Positions 15,324 through 24,063 of a stretch of DNA of 26,152 nucleotides are shown piece by piece. The translations under genes and the position numbers were made by a program. The notes under the pieces were generated by a model. That model searched no databases, was not told where the DNA came from, and saw only the letters and a program-made list of their open reading frames with translations. Source of the stretch: an uncultured bacterium (GTDB taxonomy: Bacteria > Actinomycetota > Coriobacteriia > Coriobacteriales > Coriobacteriaceae); assembly GCA_905215445.1 (NCBI GenBank), contig CAJMPZ010000033.1, positions 1 through 26,152 on the forward strand, in the 5' to 3' direction. Each line of letters begins with the position of its first letter. Position 1 is the stretch's first letter.

Positions 15324-17240
15324 CTAGGCGCGCTCCTCGATAGCACCGTTTCTATATGCATCGAGCAGCTGGCGCAGGTCTTGGATCTGGCTGCGGATCT
15401 TGGCTCCGGAATCGGTGTCGCTCACCATGCGGCGACGGTCGGCCTCGTCAAAGCGGTTGGTCTCGCTTTCGATGTCCACGTTGCGTGTGAGTGCCTCGGC
15501 AACCGTCGTAAAGGCCCGGTGCGACTTGAGACGGCAGCCGCGCGAGCTCGAGATGAGCGTATAGCCGGCGATGCCCGTTTTGGGGTGGTAGGCGCGACAG
15601 AAACCGCCGTCGATGACCAGCAGCTTACCGTTGGCGCGGATGGGCTGCTCGCCCTTGGTGGTTTTAACGGGCGTGTGGCCGTTGATGATGTGACCGGTCG
15701 GTGAACATGCCATGGGAGCGACGCCAAACTCGCGCATGATGTCGTCGCAGACCGAGGGCGACTTGGTAAGTGTAAAGTACGGGTCCATCGGCTCGACCCA
15801 CGTGCTCTTATCGGCGATATAGGCGCGCTCAAAGGTACGCACCAGGCGTCCGCTGGCGGGTGAGTTAAAGCCAATCCACAGGTACCACATCCAGTCGAGG
15901 GCGTCGCGGTCGCCCACGCGCCAGGCACGGCGGGCGATGTGGTCGCAAAAATCGAGATAATCGCGGCCAGCGTGCCAGGTGCCCAGGCAGTTCATGCTGC
16001 TAAAGGTGCCGTCTTCGTTGAGCGGCACGCAGCCATGGAACAGCAGGTTGCCGTTGGCGACCTTATACATCGAGCCGTGGGAATAGAGGAAATCGATATG
16101 GCGATGCAGGTGATCGGCGGTGACAAACTCGGACACGAGCTTGTCGATGATGTGTTGCTCCTGGGGCGTGAGCGTATAGGGGTCCGCCGGATCGACGGTG
16201 GGGAAGTCGTTGGTCGTGAGCGGCCACGCGCTGCCGTCGGCGAGCGTGACCGTGCCGGTGTCGTGATCGATCTTGTCGAGTAACAGACGGTCGGTCATGT
16301 CGAACTCGGGATGGCGCTGGATAATCTGGCCCTCGAGCTTAAAGAGCAGCACGTTGATGGCTTTGATCAGCGGGCTGATGCACTCGCCGGCGGTGTAGGT
16401 GGCATCGGCAAAGGCGACAAGCTCACGCAGCGAGATGCCGTAGTCGTTCTCCAGGATCTCGTAGTTGTCGTAGCGTAGGTTGTTGCGCAACACCGTGGCG
16501 ATGCAGGCGGGCTCGCCGGCAGCGGCGCCCATCCACAGCAGGTCGTGGTTGCCCCACTGGATGTCGAGCGAATGGTAGGTGAGCAGGCGGTCCATAATCT
16601 TGGCCGCGCCGCCGCCGCGGTCGAAGATGTCGCCCACCAGGTGCAGGTGGTCGACGGCCAGGCGCTTGATGAGCGAGGCAAGCGACTCGATAAAGTCGTC
16701 GGCGCTGGCGGTCTCCAGAATGGACTCCACGATGCGCTCGTGATAGCGCACGCGATAGTTGTTCTCGTCCGGATGCGTGTGCAGCAGCTCGTCGATGATG
16801 TAGGCGTAATCGCGTGGGATGGCCTTACGCACCTTGGAGCGGGTGTAGCGGCTCGAAAGCGAGCGGGCGACCATGATGAGCTGGTCAAGCATCGTCTTGT
16901 ACCAGGTGGGTGAGTCCTCGCGCTGGCTGCGGACCAGGTCGATCTTCTCGCGCGGGTAGTAGATGAGCGTGCACAGTTCGCCCTTTTCGTCAAAGGAGAG
17001 CGTGTCGCCAAAGATCTCATCGACATGCTCGCGCACGACGCCCGAGCAGTTGTTGAGGATGTGCATAAAGGCTTCGTACTCGCCATGCACATCGCTCATA
17101 AAATGCTCGGTGCCCTTGGGCAGGTTGAGGATGGCCGAGAGGTTGATGATCTCGGTGAATGCGGATTGCTCGGTGGGGAACTGTCTCGACAGCAGGCGCA
17201 GATACTTGAAGTCTTGCGGATTGCGATCGAATGCGACCAT
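15324..17240 (-). CDS. fbp: Class III fructose-1,6-bisphosphatase
   Basis: This 638-aa protein is a class III (Firmicutes-type) fructose-1,6-bisphosphatase, the cytoplasmic gluconeogenic enzyme that dephosphorylates fructose-1,6-bisphosphate. It has the calcineurin-like metallophosphatase signature: SDVHGE at 49-54, GDIFDRGG at 203-210 and GNHD at 230-233, plus later HGCVPLN and INGHTPVK blocks that supply further metal-binding His residues. Length is typical (640-670 aa). ATG 17240 is chosen because GGAAGG lies 6-7 nt upstream; a 15-residue extension to 17285 is out of keeping with the family. A 10-bp inverted repeat sits 28-57 bp upstream of the start. Confidence 0.95.
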   Translation of the reverse strand: MVAFDRNPQDFKYLRLLSRQFPTEQSAFTEIINLSAILNLPKGTEHFMSDVHGEYEAFMHILNNCSGVVREHVDEIFGDTLSFDEKGELCTLIYYPREKIDLVRSQREDSPTWYKTMLDQLIMVARSLSSRYTRSKVRKAIPRDYAYIIDELLHTHPDENNYRVRYHERIVESILETASADDFIESLASLIKRLAVDHLHLVGDIFDRGGGAAKIMDRLLTYHSLDIQWGNHDLLWMGAAAGEPACIATVLRNNLRYDNYEILENDYGISLRELVAFADATYTAGECISPLIKAINVLLFKLEGQIIQRHPEFDMTDRLLLDKIDHDTGTVTLADGSAWPLTTNDFPTVDPADPYTLTPQEQHIIDKLVSEFVTADHLHRHIDFLYSHGSMYKVANGNLLFHGCVPLNEDGTFSSMNCLGTWHAGRDYLDFCDHIARRAWRVGDRDALDWMWYLWIGFNSPASGRLVRTFERAYIADKSTWVEPMDPYFTLTKSPSVCDDIMREFGVAPMACSPTGHIINGHTPVKTTKGEQPIRANGKLLVIDGGFCRAYHPKTGIAGYTLISSSRGCRLKSHRAFTTVAEALTRNVDIESETNRFDEADRRRMVSDTDSGAKIRSQIQDLRQLLDAYRNGAIEERA

Positions 17241-17267
17241 GAAGCACCTTCCGATGTGGTTGGTAAA

Positions 17268-17297
17268 ACTGATAAACAGCGTCAAACGTTTATCAGT
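17268..17297. promoter_or_regulatory. Inverted repeat upstream of fbp, possible operator or leader hairpin
   Basis: ACTGATAAAC (17268-17277) and GTTTATCAGT (17288-17297) form a perfect 10-bp inverted repeat with a 10-bp spacer. Dyad centres are two DNA turns apart, as for a dimeric regulator; a leader-RNA hairpin is equally possible. Apart from this and a possible degV promoter, the 320-bp divergent gap 17241-17560 shows nothing recognisable. Confidence 0.5.
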
Positions 17298-17500
17298 ATG
17301 CGCTGCTTTTGTTTCGATTGGGGACGGGAGGTCGAATTGTTGGCCGAACGGTTTGGTAAATCGATTTAGTTGAGGTGGATATGGCGGTTGAATGGAGACG
17401 TAGGGTCGTTTTTTTGCAGACGCATGCCTCCGGGATCGATAGAGATGATGACGGTAAAGATGTTCACTACCTTTGGTTCAATTTGGTAAATAGTGGACAT

Positions 17501-17529
17501 TTGTACCGTATTCACGCTTGCTGTGCAAT
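17501..17529 (+). promoter_or_regulatory. Possible degV promoter
   Basis: TTGTAC (17501-17506) and TGCAAT (17524-17529) spaced by 17 bp, 32 bp before the start codon. Both hexamers are 4/6 matches. Confidence 0.3.
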
Positions 17530-17560
17530 AATTTGCGCAGCAATGAGTAAGGAGCCTCAT

Positions 17561-18451
17561 ATGAGTGATTTTGTCCTGACCTGTGAATCCGCCGCCGATC
17601 GAACCCGTGAGTTCTTTGAATCGCGCAATATCCCTGTCGTGTGTTTTCATTACGAGATCGACGATGTTGTCTATACGGACGATCTGTATCAGGCGATTAC
17701 GCCGGACGAGTTTTTTGCCCAGATTGCCGCGGGCGCCATGCCCAAGACGTCTCAGGTGAGCGTGGGTGAGTACGAGGAGTTTTGGGAGCCGTTCGTTGCC
17801 GAGGGTAAAGACGTCCTGCACCTGGCGTTGTCGTCGGGTATTTCGGGCACGTATGGATCGGCCTGCGTTGCGGCGCAGATGCTCGCGGATCGCTATCCCC
17901 AGGGCGGCAAGGTGCGCGTCATCGATTCGCTGGCGGCGTCTTCGGGCTTTGGCCTGCTGGTGGAGTGTGCCGCCGACGTTCGCGATAGCGGCGCTTCGCT
18001 CGACGAGACGGCTGCCTGGATCGAGGAGCATAAACTCAACCTGCACCACTGGTTCTTCTCGACCGATTTGTCGAGCTACCTGCGCGGCGGTCGTATTTCG
18101 GCTGCGAGCGCGATCATCGGCACGGCGCTCAAGATTTGCCCGCTCATGACGGTCGATTGCGAAGGTGAGCTGGCGCCGCGTGAGAAGATTCGCACCAAGA
18201 AGCGCGCGATCTCCGAGATGGCCAAGACCGTGATGGCGCATCTGCAGGACGGCGCGAACTATTCGGGCAAGTGCATCATGTCGCACTCGGCGTGCCGCGA
18301 GGACGCCGAGGCCGTTGCGGCACTGATAGAGGAACAGGTTCCGCAGCTCAAAGGCAAGATTGAGATCAATAGCATCGGTGCTCTGATTGGCTCGCATACC
18401 GGCCCTGGTACGGTGGCCGTCTTCTTTATGGGCGACAAGCGCGTGGACTAA
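17561..18451 (+). CDS. DegV family fatty-acid-binding protein
   Basis: This 296-aa cytoplasmic protein belongs to the DegV family, which binds a long-chain fatty acid and in Gram-positives feeds acyl chains to the FakA kinase. Family landmarks are the N-terminal TCESAAD (usual form TDSxAD), the PKTSQVS loop, LSSGISGTY and VIDSLAASSGFGLLV, then the C-terminal SHTGPGTVAVFF. ATG 17561 follows AAGGAG by 6 nt; the frame is open further upstream, but that extension is not family-like. No FakA-type kinase gene is in the window. The gene is monocistronic, with a hairpin 65 nt downstream. Confidence 0.93.
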   Translation: MSDFVLTCESAADRTREFFESRNIPVVCFHYEIDDVVYTDDLYQAITPDEFFAQIAAGAMPKTSQVSVGEYEEFWEPFVAEGKDVLHLALSSGISGTYGSACVAAQMLADRYPQGGKVRVIDSLAASSGFGLLVECAADVRDSGASLDETAAWIEEHKLNLHHWFFSTDLSSYLRGGRISAASAIIGTALKICPLMTVDCEGELAPREKIRTKKRAISEMAKTVMAHLQDGANYSGKCIMSHSACREDAEAVAALIEEQVPQLKGKIEINSIGALIGSHTGPGTVAVFFMGDKRVD

Positions 18452-18510
18452 CGTTCGTGGGCTGGCTGACGGTTTTAACGGCTGCGCTTGCTCTTCCTGA
18501 CATTCGATAA

Positions 18511-18549
18511 CAGAAAAAGGCCCGTCCCGTTGTTTGCGGGGCGGGCCTT
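18511..18549 (-). terminator. Intrinsic terminator between convergent degV and the TIM-barrel gene
   Basis: AAGGCCCGTCCCG (18517-18529) pairs with CGGGGCGGGCCTT (18537-18549), 13 bp with one wobble and a 7-nt loop. On the minus strand it is followed by a T-run (TTTTTCTG), so it mainly serves the minus-strand gene; it could also stop degV transcripts. Confidence 0.85.
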
Positions 18550-18559
18550 GCTGTTGCGG

Positions 18560-19651
18560 CTAGTGTTTCTTTCCGCGGAAGAAGAAGCCGTGCAGCGAGG
18601 GCTTGAGTCCGCGGTTGGCGCGACGCTCCTCGATGTGATCGTGGATCGAAGCGACGCGTTCGATGACTTCGTCGGGGATTGGCACGTCGGGATTCATGTT
18701 CTCGACCTGGCTGACTTCGGCGGCGGCGACCTGGTCGATAATGGGCACATCGTCGTGCGAGATGACAGGCGTGGCGTCTTCCTTCATCTTGCGATAGCGC
18801 TGCATCATGTCGGTCTGCAGCTGCTGTGCCGAAGGTGGCGTCCAGATGATGGCGTTGGCGCCGGCGGCGATGGTTTCACGGATGCTCTCGGGCGTCTTGC
18901 CGCCCGGTGCGATGAGCGGCAGGTTGGGATAGTGCTCGCGCAACTCGCGCAGGACCTGGGGCGTGTTTTTGCCGGCCGCGATGTTGAGGATCTTGGCTCC
19001 GGCGCGCACCTTGGCATGCGCATCATCGTCGCAACGTACGACCGTGGCGATGACGGGGATGTCGGCGATGTTGGTAATGTGTTCGACCATCTCGGCGGTA
19101 GCGGGGGAGTTGACCACGCAGCCTGCCGCGCCCTGCATCTCGGAGACGGCCGCCATCTGCACGGAGCGCTTACCGGTGGTGGTGCCGCCGCCAACGCCCA
19201 CAAAGACCGGGCACTCGGCAACGGTCAGCAGCGCCTGCGTAATGGCGGGCTGCGGTGTGAAGGGGTAGACGGCAAACACGGCGTCGGCATTGGAGTTGCG
19301 GATGACCGCCACGTCTGTGGTGTAGATGAGCGATTTGATGCGACGACCGAAGAGCGTAAAGCCGCTGGCTTCCTCGATCTCATCGGGCATGCGGAGAGCC
19401 GCCTTGCGCAGACGCCCGTCGATGGGCAGCGGCTCCATGGGCAAAAGGCCGTTGGGGGTTACGGCCACCTGGGGCTCGGTAAATTCGTCTGCAAGCTCTA
19501 CCTCGGAGAAGTCGACCGAGGCGACGACGTCCTCGTGAACCTCGGCGGGAACATCGATGGGGGCTTGGTCGTTTGCCGTGACCGGCGTGTCGAAGGAGCT
19601 GGTGCCGACAAAGGCGTCGACGCGCTCGTTTAGGTCGTTGAGAGAATCCAT
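18560..19651 (-). CDS. TIM-barrel-like protein of unknown function
   Basis: This 363-aa protein is not assigned to a known enzyme. Residues ~95-290 have a beta/alpha-barrel pattern: repeated short strands followed by Gly-rich loops, including FVGVGGGTTTGKRS, IPVIATVVR, AKILNIAAG, and a phosphate-binding-like LIAPGGKTPESIRETIAAGA. Similar ~270-aa proteins in anaerobic Firmicutes are often labelled only hydrolase. Here an extra acidic ~85-aa N-terminal region and a basic C-terminal tail (FFRGKKH) are added. No signal peptide or membrane helix is seen. The start is followed directly by typical coding sequence, but the ribosome binding site is weak (ACGGA). It stands alone between convergent degV and a divergent small gene. 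Confidence 0.8.
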   Translation of the reverse strand: MDSLNDLNERVDAFVGTSSFDTPVTANDQAPIDVPAEVHEDVVASVDFSEVELADEFTEPQVAVTPNGLLPMEPLPIDGRLRKAALRMPDEIEEASGFTLFGRRIKSLIYTTDVAVIRNSNADAVFAVYPFTPQPAITQALLTVAECPVFVGVGGGTTTGKRSVQMAAVSEMQGAAGCVVNSPATAEMVEHITNIADIPVIATVVRCDDDAHAKVRAGAKILNIAAGKNTPQVLRELREHYPNLPLIAPGGKTPESIRETIAAGANAIIWTPPSAQQLQTDMMQRYRKMKEDATPVISHDDVPIIDQVAAAEVSQVENMNPDVPIPDEVIERVASIHDHIEERRANRGLKPSLHGFFFRGKKH

Positions 19652-19843
19652 AGCGGTCCGTTTCTATGTTGTGCGGTCGGCAGTGTACGACCGGCGCTAC
19701 GATTGCTAAATCGTTTGACGAGTTGATTTTTCCCCGCCGCGCCATCCGTTAGACTGAAGGGCCAGCGAACGTGAAGGAGCTGTGGTGGCGGGAATCGAGG
19801 TGCTATCTTGAATGTCCCGTATACAAAAGAGAGGTGACGCGGT

Positions 19844-20014
19844 ATGGAATTCTCGGCAATGTTGGGCTCGATTGGCCTATGCGTGGGCGCAATCGTTGCC
19901 GCCGCGGTCATCTACTTTGTGGTCACGGCCATTAAGGGTAAAAAGGCCGAGCGCAAGGAACGCGAGGCACTTAAGCAGCACCGTGACCAGCAGGACAGGC
20001 GCGCACGGCGATAG
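19844..20014 (+). CDS. Small single-pass membrane protein (56 aa)
   Basis: ATG 19844 follows GAGAGGTG with suitable spacing, and the frame ends at TAG 20012-20014. The product starts MEFSAMLGSIGLCVGAIVAA, has one membrane helix (about residues 8-30) and a highly charged Lys/Arg/Glu/Gln C-terminal tail (31-56) that should stay in the cytoplasm. Coding-like third-position GC supports it. A -10-like TAGACT sits at 19750-19755, without a clear -35. The gene is convergent with the methyltransferase gene, with only 24 bp between stops and no terminator between. No family is recognised; such proteins are easily missed because of length. Confidence 0.65.
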   Translation: MEFSAMLGSIGLCVGAIVAAAVIYFVVTAIKGKKAERKEREALKQHRDQQDRRARR

Positions 20015-20038
20015 CTTGTTGAGTTTTGAATCCGTGCG

Positions 20039-21142
20039 CTAGCTGCGTTTTCGGACCAGGGCGATGTAGAAGCCCTCAAAGTCGCGGCTGGGCGGAATGG
20101 TCAGCGTGCCGGGCATGCCGTTGGCAATGGCCGAGACGTGGCCTTCGGCAATGGCTTCGGTAAGGGCGTTGCATTCGATACGCGGCTTGTCGCCGGTATC
20201 CTGTGCGCGACGCGCTTCGCTTTCGCTCGGCGTGCCGTCGAGGGGGATGAGCTCGCAGTCCATGTGCTTGTCGAGGGCCTCTTGCAGGGCATCCTCGTTT
20301 TCCTGCGGCAAGATCGAACACGTCGAATAGACGAGCGTGCCGCCCGGATTGAGAGCCCCCATGGCACGATCCAGAAGCGCGCGCTGCGAGCGGGCGCACT
20401 TGACGAGCAACTGTTCGGTGAGGCCGCGCAGGCTCTTTTCGTTGCCGCTGATGACGGTACCCGTACCGGTGCAGGGGGCGTCGAGCAGGATACGGTCAAA
20501 GCGGAAGAACTCGTCAAGCTTGCGTGCGTCAATACGCATGACGGGCACGTTTTTGGCGCCCTGGCGGCCCAGGTTGGCCTCGAGCTTTTCGGCACGGGGA
20601 ATGCTCATCTCACAGGCTGTGAGATGAGCCTGGCCCTGGGTGAGGGCGGCGATCTGCGTCGTCTTGCCGCCGGGGGCCGCGCACATGTCCAGGATGTCCT
20701 CGCCGGCACGTGCGCCCAGCACCAAAGGCGGCATCATGGACGACAGGCTCTGCAGGTAGATCTTGCCGTCACGGTAGATGTCGAGGTCCCACAGGTCGGA
20801 AACCTGGGCTTCGGGCAGGATGAAAGCGTCCGGGTACCATGCGACGGAGCGGTGGGCGATCCCGGCGGCGTCGAGTGCCGCGGCGATGTCCTCGGCGGTC
20901 GCCTTGAGCGTGTTGGCGCGCAGCGTGACCGGGCGCGTGGCTGCGGCGCCAAAGCCCTCGATCATGAGCTCGGCATCGGCAGGCGTATAAGCGCCGGCAA
21001 CCGTGTCGACCATAAAGCGCGGTAGCTCGGCGGCGCAGGGAAGGGCGGCAAGCCGGTCGGAAAGCTCGGTAGCGGCAAACTGCCTAAGCTTGAGCTCGGG
21101 CTTAACCTGCTTTTTCTGCTTACGACGACGCGGCTTGGACAT
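20039..21142 (-). CDS. RsmB/RsmF-type rRNA (cytosine-C5) methyltransferase (NOL1/NOP2/Sun family)
   Basis: This 367-aa cytoplasmic enzyme would transfer methyl from SAM to C5 of a cytosine in rRNA. The SAM-binding motif DMCAAPGGKTT (152-162) and both catalytic cysteines are present: Cys224 in DAPCTGTG (motif IV) and Cys275 in YSTCS (motif VI). The C-terminus DFEGFYIALVRK is typical. The ~20-residue basic N-terminus (SKPRRRKQKKQ) may contact RNA; there is no NusB-like RsmB N-terminal domain, so it is closer to RsmF/YebU, although the exact target is unknown. The start is preceded by GGAAGGAAAG. It follows the methionyl-tRNA synthetase gene by 59 bp on the same strand, giving a likely translation-machinery operon. 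Confidence 0.92.
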   Translation of the reverse strand: MSKPRRRKQKKQVKPELKLRQFAATELSDRLAALPCAAELPRFMVDTVAGAYTPADAELMIEGFGAAATRPVTLRANTLKATAEDIAAALDAAGIAHRSVAWYPDAFILPEAQVSDLWDLDIYRDGKIYLQSLSSMMPPLVLGARAGEDILDMCAAPGGKTTQIAALTQGQAHLTACEMSIPRAEKLEANLGRQGAKNVPVMRIDARKLDEFFRFDRILLDAPCTGTGTVISGNEKSLRGLTEQLLVKCARSQRALLDRAMGALNPGGTLVYSTCSILPQENEDALQEALDKHMDCELIPLDGTPSESEARRAQDTGDKPRIECNALTEAIAEGHVSAIANGMPGTLTIPPSRDFEGFYIALVRKRS

Positions 21143-21201
21143 CCGTCTTTCCTTCCCGTCCCAATTTGACTACTTTCCGGGTACGTTGCTGCTGGCGCGC
21201 T

Positions 21202-23352
21202 TTAGTACTGGCTCTCGTGCTTGCTAAAGAAGTCGAAGCGCGGGGGTAGTGGCTTTACGCGGTGCTCGCCGGGCTTCTCGCCCAGGCTCTCCATAAACTC
21301 GTCCGTGGAGGCAAAGATGTTGTCCCAGCTAAAGAAGGCGACCGGGTCGACGTCGAAGTACTCGCAGATGAGCTCGCAGCCGGCCGGGACGATGCCGTGC
21401 ATCAGGACGGTCGCCACGCGCAGCTCGGTAAAGGCGTCGACCAGGGCCTGCTTCATGGCGGCGTTGGCTGGTTCGCCCTCGAGCTTGTTGGCGGCCTTGG
21501 AGGCGTCGCTCCAGCGCTTGTTGGCGGCGCGCAGGTAGTCGTCGCACACGGCGAGCGCACGGTGCGTCTCGAACTTGTACATGGCCTGCTCAAAGGCAAG
21601 GGCGGCCTGCTCGGCAGCCTCGACCACGGCGGCAGAGGCGGCACCGGCGGGGATGCAACCGTTGCGGTACGGGCTCTCGTCGCCCTCCTTGACGGCGACG
21701 CCGTAGAAGCAGCTGCGGGCCAGGCGGTTGAACACGCCGGTCAAAAGAGCGCTCTCCTTAAGGGCAGGATCGATGACGCGCTTGTCGTCGCAGGCGCGCA
21801 CCTCGTTGCCGTCCTTGTCCTTGCCGGTCACGCGCGTGTCATATGCCTTGGGGCTAAAGCTCACCGGCTTCTCGGACAGACCGAGCGACAGCCAATGCGC
21901 GCGCATCTGCTCGCAGGTGTAGTGGTTGAGCAAGTCGTCTGCCGGCGGGGGAGGCGTCTGCGAGGACGAGCTGGCCTTTTTGCCCATGTAGAGCAGGTGG
22001 TAACAGGCGCTGACGGTGCTCTGCGTGAGGTTCCAACCCAGGGCCTCCCACATGGCGGTCTGCGCGATGCAGTAGAAGTAGATGTTGTCCTGGCCGATGA
22101 ACTGGTAGATCTGCGCGTCGTCCGAGCACCACCAGTCGCGCCAGTCGAGTGAGCTGTGCTGATAGGTGGGCGCGGGGACCTGCGTGGAATCGGCGGAGGG
22201 CTCGCCCATGAGGGCGGCATCCTGGGCGGCGACACCCTCAGTTACGCCGGCGGCCTTGGCATCGCGTGCGAGCACGGTGCGCGTATAGCTGATGGGCGCC
22301 CACAGGCTCTCGGGCCAGCACCAGCAGGTGACGTCGTTCACGCCGTCGACCTCGGGCACCGGAACGCCCCAGTCGATGTTACCGGTGATGCGGAAGGGCA
22401 CGAGCGCCTTGCCGCTGCGGAAGCGCACGCCGCCGTTGGCGAGCACCGCGTGGGCGTCGTCGCGCTCCTTCCAGCTGGGGAAGGTGACGGTAAAGCTGCT
22501 CTTGTTGCCCTCGGGCTCCAGCACGGTGTGCTCGGGCAGCTGGTCCTCGACGGCGTCGAAGGCCTCGCGGAACTTGTTCTGGATGTAGAGCTGCGCCGGC
22601 AGGAGCCACTCTTCCATGGTCTTGGAGACCACGGAGCGAACCTGCGGGTTTTGGGCGAGCTTGGCGGTGTAGGTCTTCATAAAGTCGAGGTAGGCCGGCA
22701 GGTCGAAGTAGAGGTTGTCGACCGGGCGCAGCTCGGGCACCTCGCCGGTGAGCTGACTCTTGGGCGCGATGAGCTCCTCGGGCTCAAACTGGTGACCCAG
22801 GTCGCACTCGTCGGCGTACGCCTTCTCGGACTTGCAGCCCTGGATGGGGCAGTGGCCGATCACCTGGCGGCCGTTGAGGAACGTGCCGGCCTTGGCATCG
22901 TAGAACTGCAGCGTGGAGCGCTTGGAGATGGTGCCCTGCTCGTGCAGGCGCTCGATAATCTCGGCGGTAACCTCGTTGTGAATCTGCGCAGCCGGCTCAA
23001 GGCCCGAGCCGCCGTAGATATCGCAGCTGATGTTGTAGTTGTTGAGGGTCGCGGCCTGGCGGGAGTGATTGGACTCGACATACTCGCCGATGGACTTGTC
23101 GTAGCCTTCGTTCTCCTTGAGCTTGCGGTAGCTCTCCATGATGGGCGAGCCGTAGCAGTCGGTGCCCGAGGTGAAGATGACGTTCTCGCGGCCCAGACGG
23201 TCGCGCAGGAAACGGGCGAAGAAGTCGGCCGGGACAAAGACGCCACCGACGTGGCCAAAGTGAAGGCCCTTGTTGCCGTAGGGTTCGCCGGCGGTAACGA
23301 TGGCGCGGCGAGGCCAGCTGGGACGGTCGTTCATGGAGTATTTGGATGCCAT
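21202..23352 (-). CDS. metG: Methionyl-tRNA synthetase family protein (class I, diverged KMSKS)
   Basis: This 716-aa protein has the class I MetRS layout: the HIGH motif as HFGH (31-34) in GEPYGNKGLHFGHVGG, GTDCYG in place of the usual GTDEHG, a zinc-knuckle-like insertion (CPIQGCKSEKAYADECDLGH), a Trp/Ala-Pro-Ile-x-Tyr substrate block (WAPISY) and QFIGQDNIYF. The KMSKS loop reads KKASSSS at 458-464, then QTPPPP, keeping only the Lys-x-Ser-x-Ser pattern. The C-terminal half is the helical anticodon domain; no C-terminal tRNA-binding fold is evident. ATG 23352 follows AAGGAG by 5 nt; an upstream open stretch to 23445 is not family-like. It may be the housekeeping enzyme of this lineage or a diverged paralogue. 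Confidence 0.87.
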   Translation of the reverse strand: MASKYSMNDRPSWPRRAIVTAGEPYGNKGLHFGHVGGVFVPADFFARFLRDRLGRENVIFTSGTDCYGSPIMESYRKLKENEGYDKSIGEYVESNHSRQAATLNNYNISCDIYGGSGLEPAAQIHNEVTAEIIERLHEQGTISKRSTLQFYDAKAGTFLNGRQVIGHCPIQGCKSEKAYADECDLGHQFEPEELIAPKSQLTGEVPELRPVDNLYFDLPAYLDFMKTYTAKLAQNPQVRSVVSKTMEEWLLPAQLYIQNKFREAFDAVEDQLPEHTVLEPEGNKSSFTVTFPSWKERDDAHAVLANGGVRFRSGKALVPFRITGNIDWGVPVPEVDGVNDVTCWCWPESLWAPISYTRTVLARDAKAAGVTEGVAAQDAALMGEPSADSTQVPAPTYQHSSLDWRDWWCSDDAQIYQFIGQDNIYFYCIAQTAMWEALGWNLTQSTVSACYHLLYMGKKASSSSQTPPPPADDLLNHYTCEQMRAHWLSLGLSEKPVSFSPKAYDTRVTGKDKDGNEVRACDDKRVIDPALKESALLTGVFNRLARSCFYGVAVKEGDESPYRNGCIPAGAASAAVVEAAEQAALAFEQAMYKFETHRALAVCDDYLRAANKRWSDASKAANKLEGEPANAAMKQALVDAFTELRVATVLMHGIVPAGCELICEYFDVDPVAFFSWDNIFASTDEFMESLGEKPGEHRVKPLPPRFDFFSKHESQY

Positions 23353-23484
23353 GGGACTCCTTCGCATATGGTGAGAGCGCGGCCGGGCGCAAGGCCTGGC
23401 GACGCGGTGGTTAATTCGTGCATATCGTTCGACATTATCGCACATGCGGACGGGTACGTGGCAGGGGCGCTATCCTAAGATGCT

Positions 23485-24054
23485 ATGAATGAGATTTCCA
23501 ACATACATGCGTTTGAGGACGAGGATTTTCTGCACGCCTGCTTTGTGTGGGGGATGGCAGTGCTTGGCGCATTTGCCGTGTGCCTGGTGCCGGTGTTTAT
23601 GCTGCTGGGTGGGCCCGCGGACTTGGATGCGGCTGACGCGGGCGGTTGGATGGCCGTTTTGGGCTGGCTGGTCGGCTTGGCTGCGGTTTCGGCGGCGTCA
23701 TTTGCCGTGCACGAGCTGGTGCACGGTGTGTTTTTTAAGCTGCTGGCGCCTGCGGGCGCGCAGGTGACCTTTGGGGCGAATCGCGAGACGGCGATGATCT
23801 ATGCCTGCGCCGAGGGTGTCGTGTATTCGCGCCGGCGGTACGTGGCGGTTTGCCTGGCGCCGACGGTTGTTGTGACGGCGGCGTTTGCCCTGGGGTTTGC
23901 GTTCTCGGGCTATCCGCTGCTGTGCTACCTGGCTGCCGGCTTGCATTTGTCGGGCTGTGTGGGCGACTGGTATTACGTGCGGACCATTTTGCGCGACCGC
24001 CGCATTGTCGCCTGCGAGGACACGTCCTTTGGCGTCCGCTTTTTCGCAAGGTAG
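23485..24054 (+). CDS. DUF3267-type putative membrane zincin peptidase
   Basis: This 189-aa protein has four predicted membrane helices, with a zinc-protease motif HELVH at the end of the second (VSAASFAVHELVHGVFFKLL). Spacing of a following FGAN segment and a later helix beginning VCLAPTVVVTAAFAL matches the DUF3267 family (putative zincin peptidases related to site-2 proteases). The substrate is unknown. No convincing ribosome binding site precedes ATG 23485; TATCCT (23471-23476) lies only 9 nt upstream, which would fit a leaderless transcript. It is divergent from the metG-like gene and 61 bp upstream of queH. Confidence 0.8.
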   Translation: MNEISNIHAFEDEDFLHACFVWGMAVLGAFAVCLVPVFMLLGGPADLDAADAGGWMAVLGWLVGLAAVSAASFAVHELVHGVFFKLLAPAGAQVTFGANRETAMIYACAEGVVYSRRRYVAVCLAPTVVVTAAFALGFAFSGYPLLCYLAAGLHLSGCVGDWYYVRTILRDRRIVACEDTSFGVRFFAR

Positions 24055-24063
24055 TCTTTTGGG

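Noticed and set aside
22156..23478. A 440-residue plus-strand open frame opposite the methionyl-tRNA synthetase, and a 381-residue one at 18488-19633.
   Set aside because: Both are antisense shadows of well-supported minus-strand genes, with Val/Ala/Gly/Asp-rich non-family sequence.
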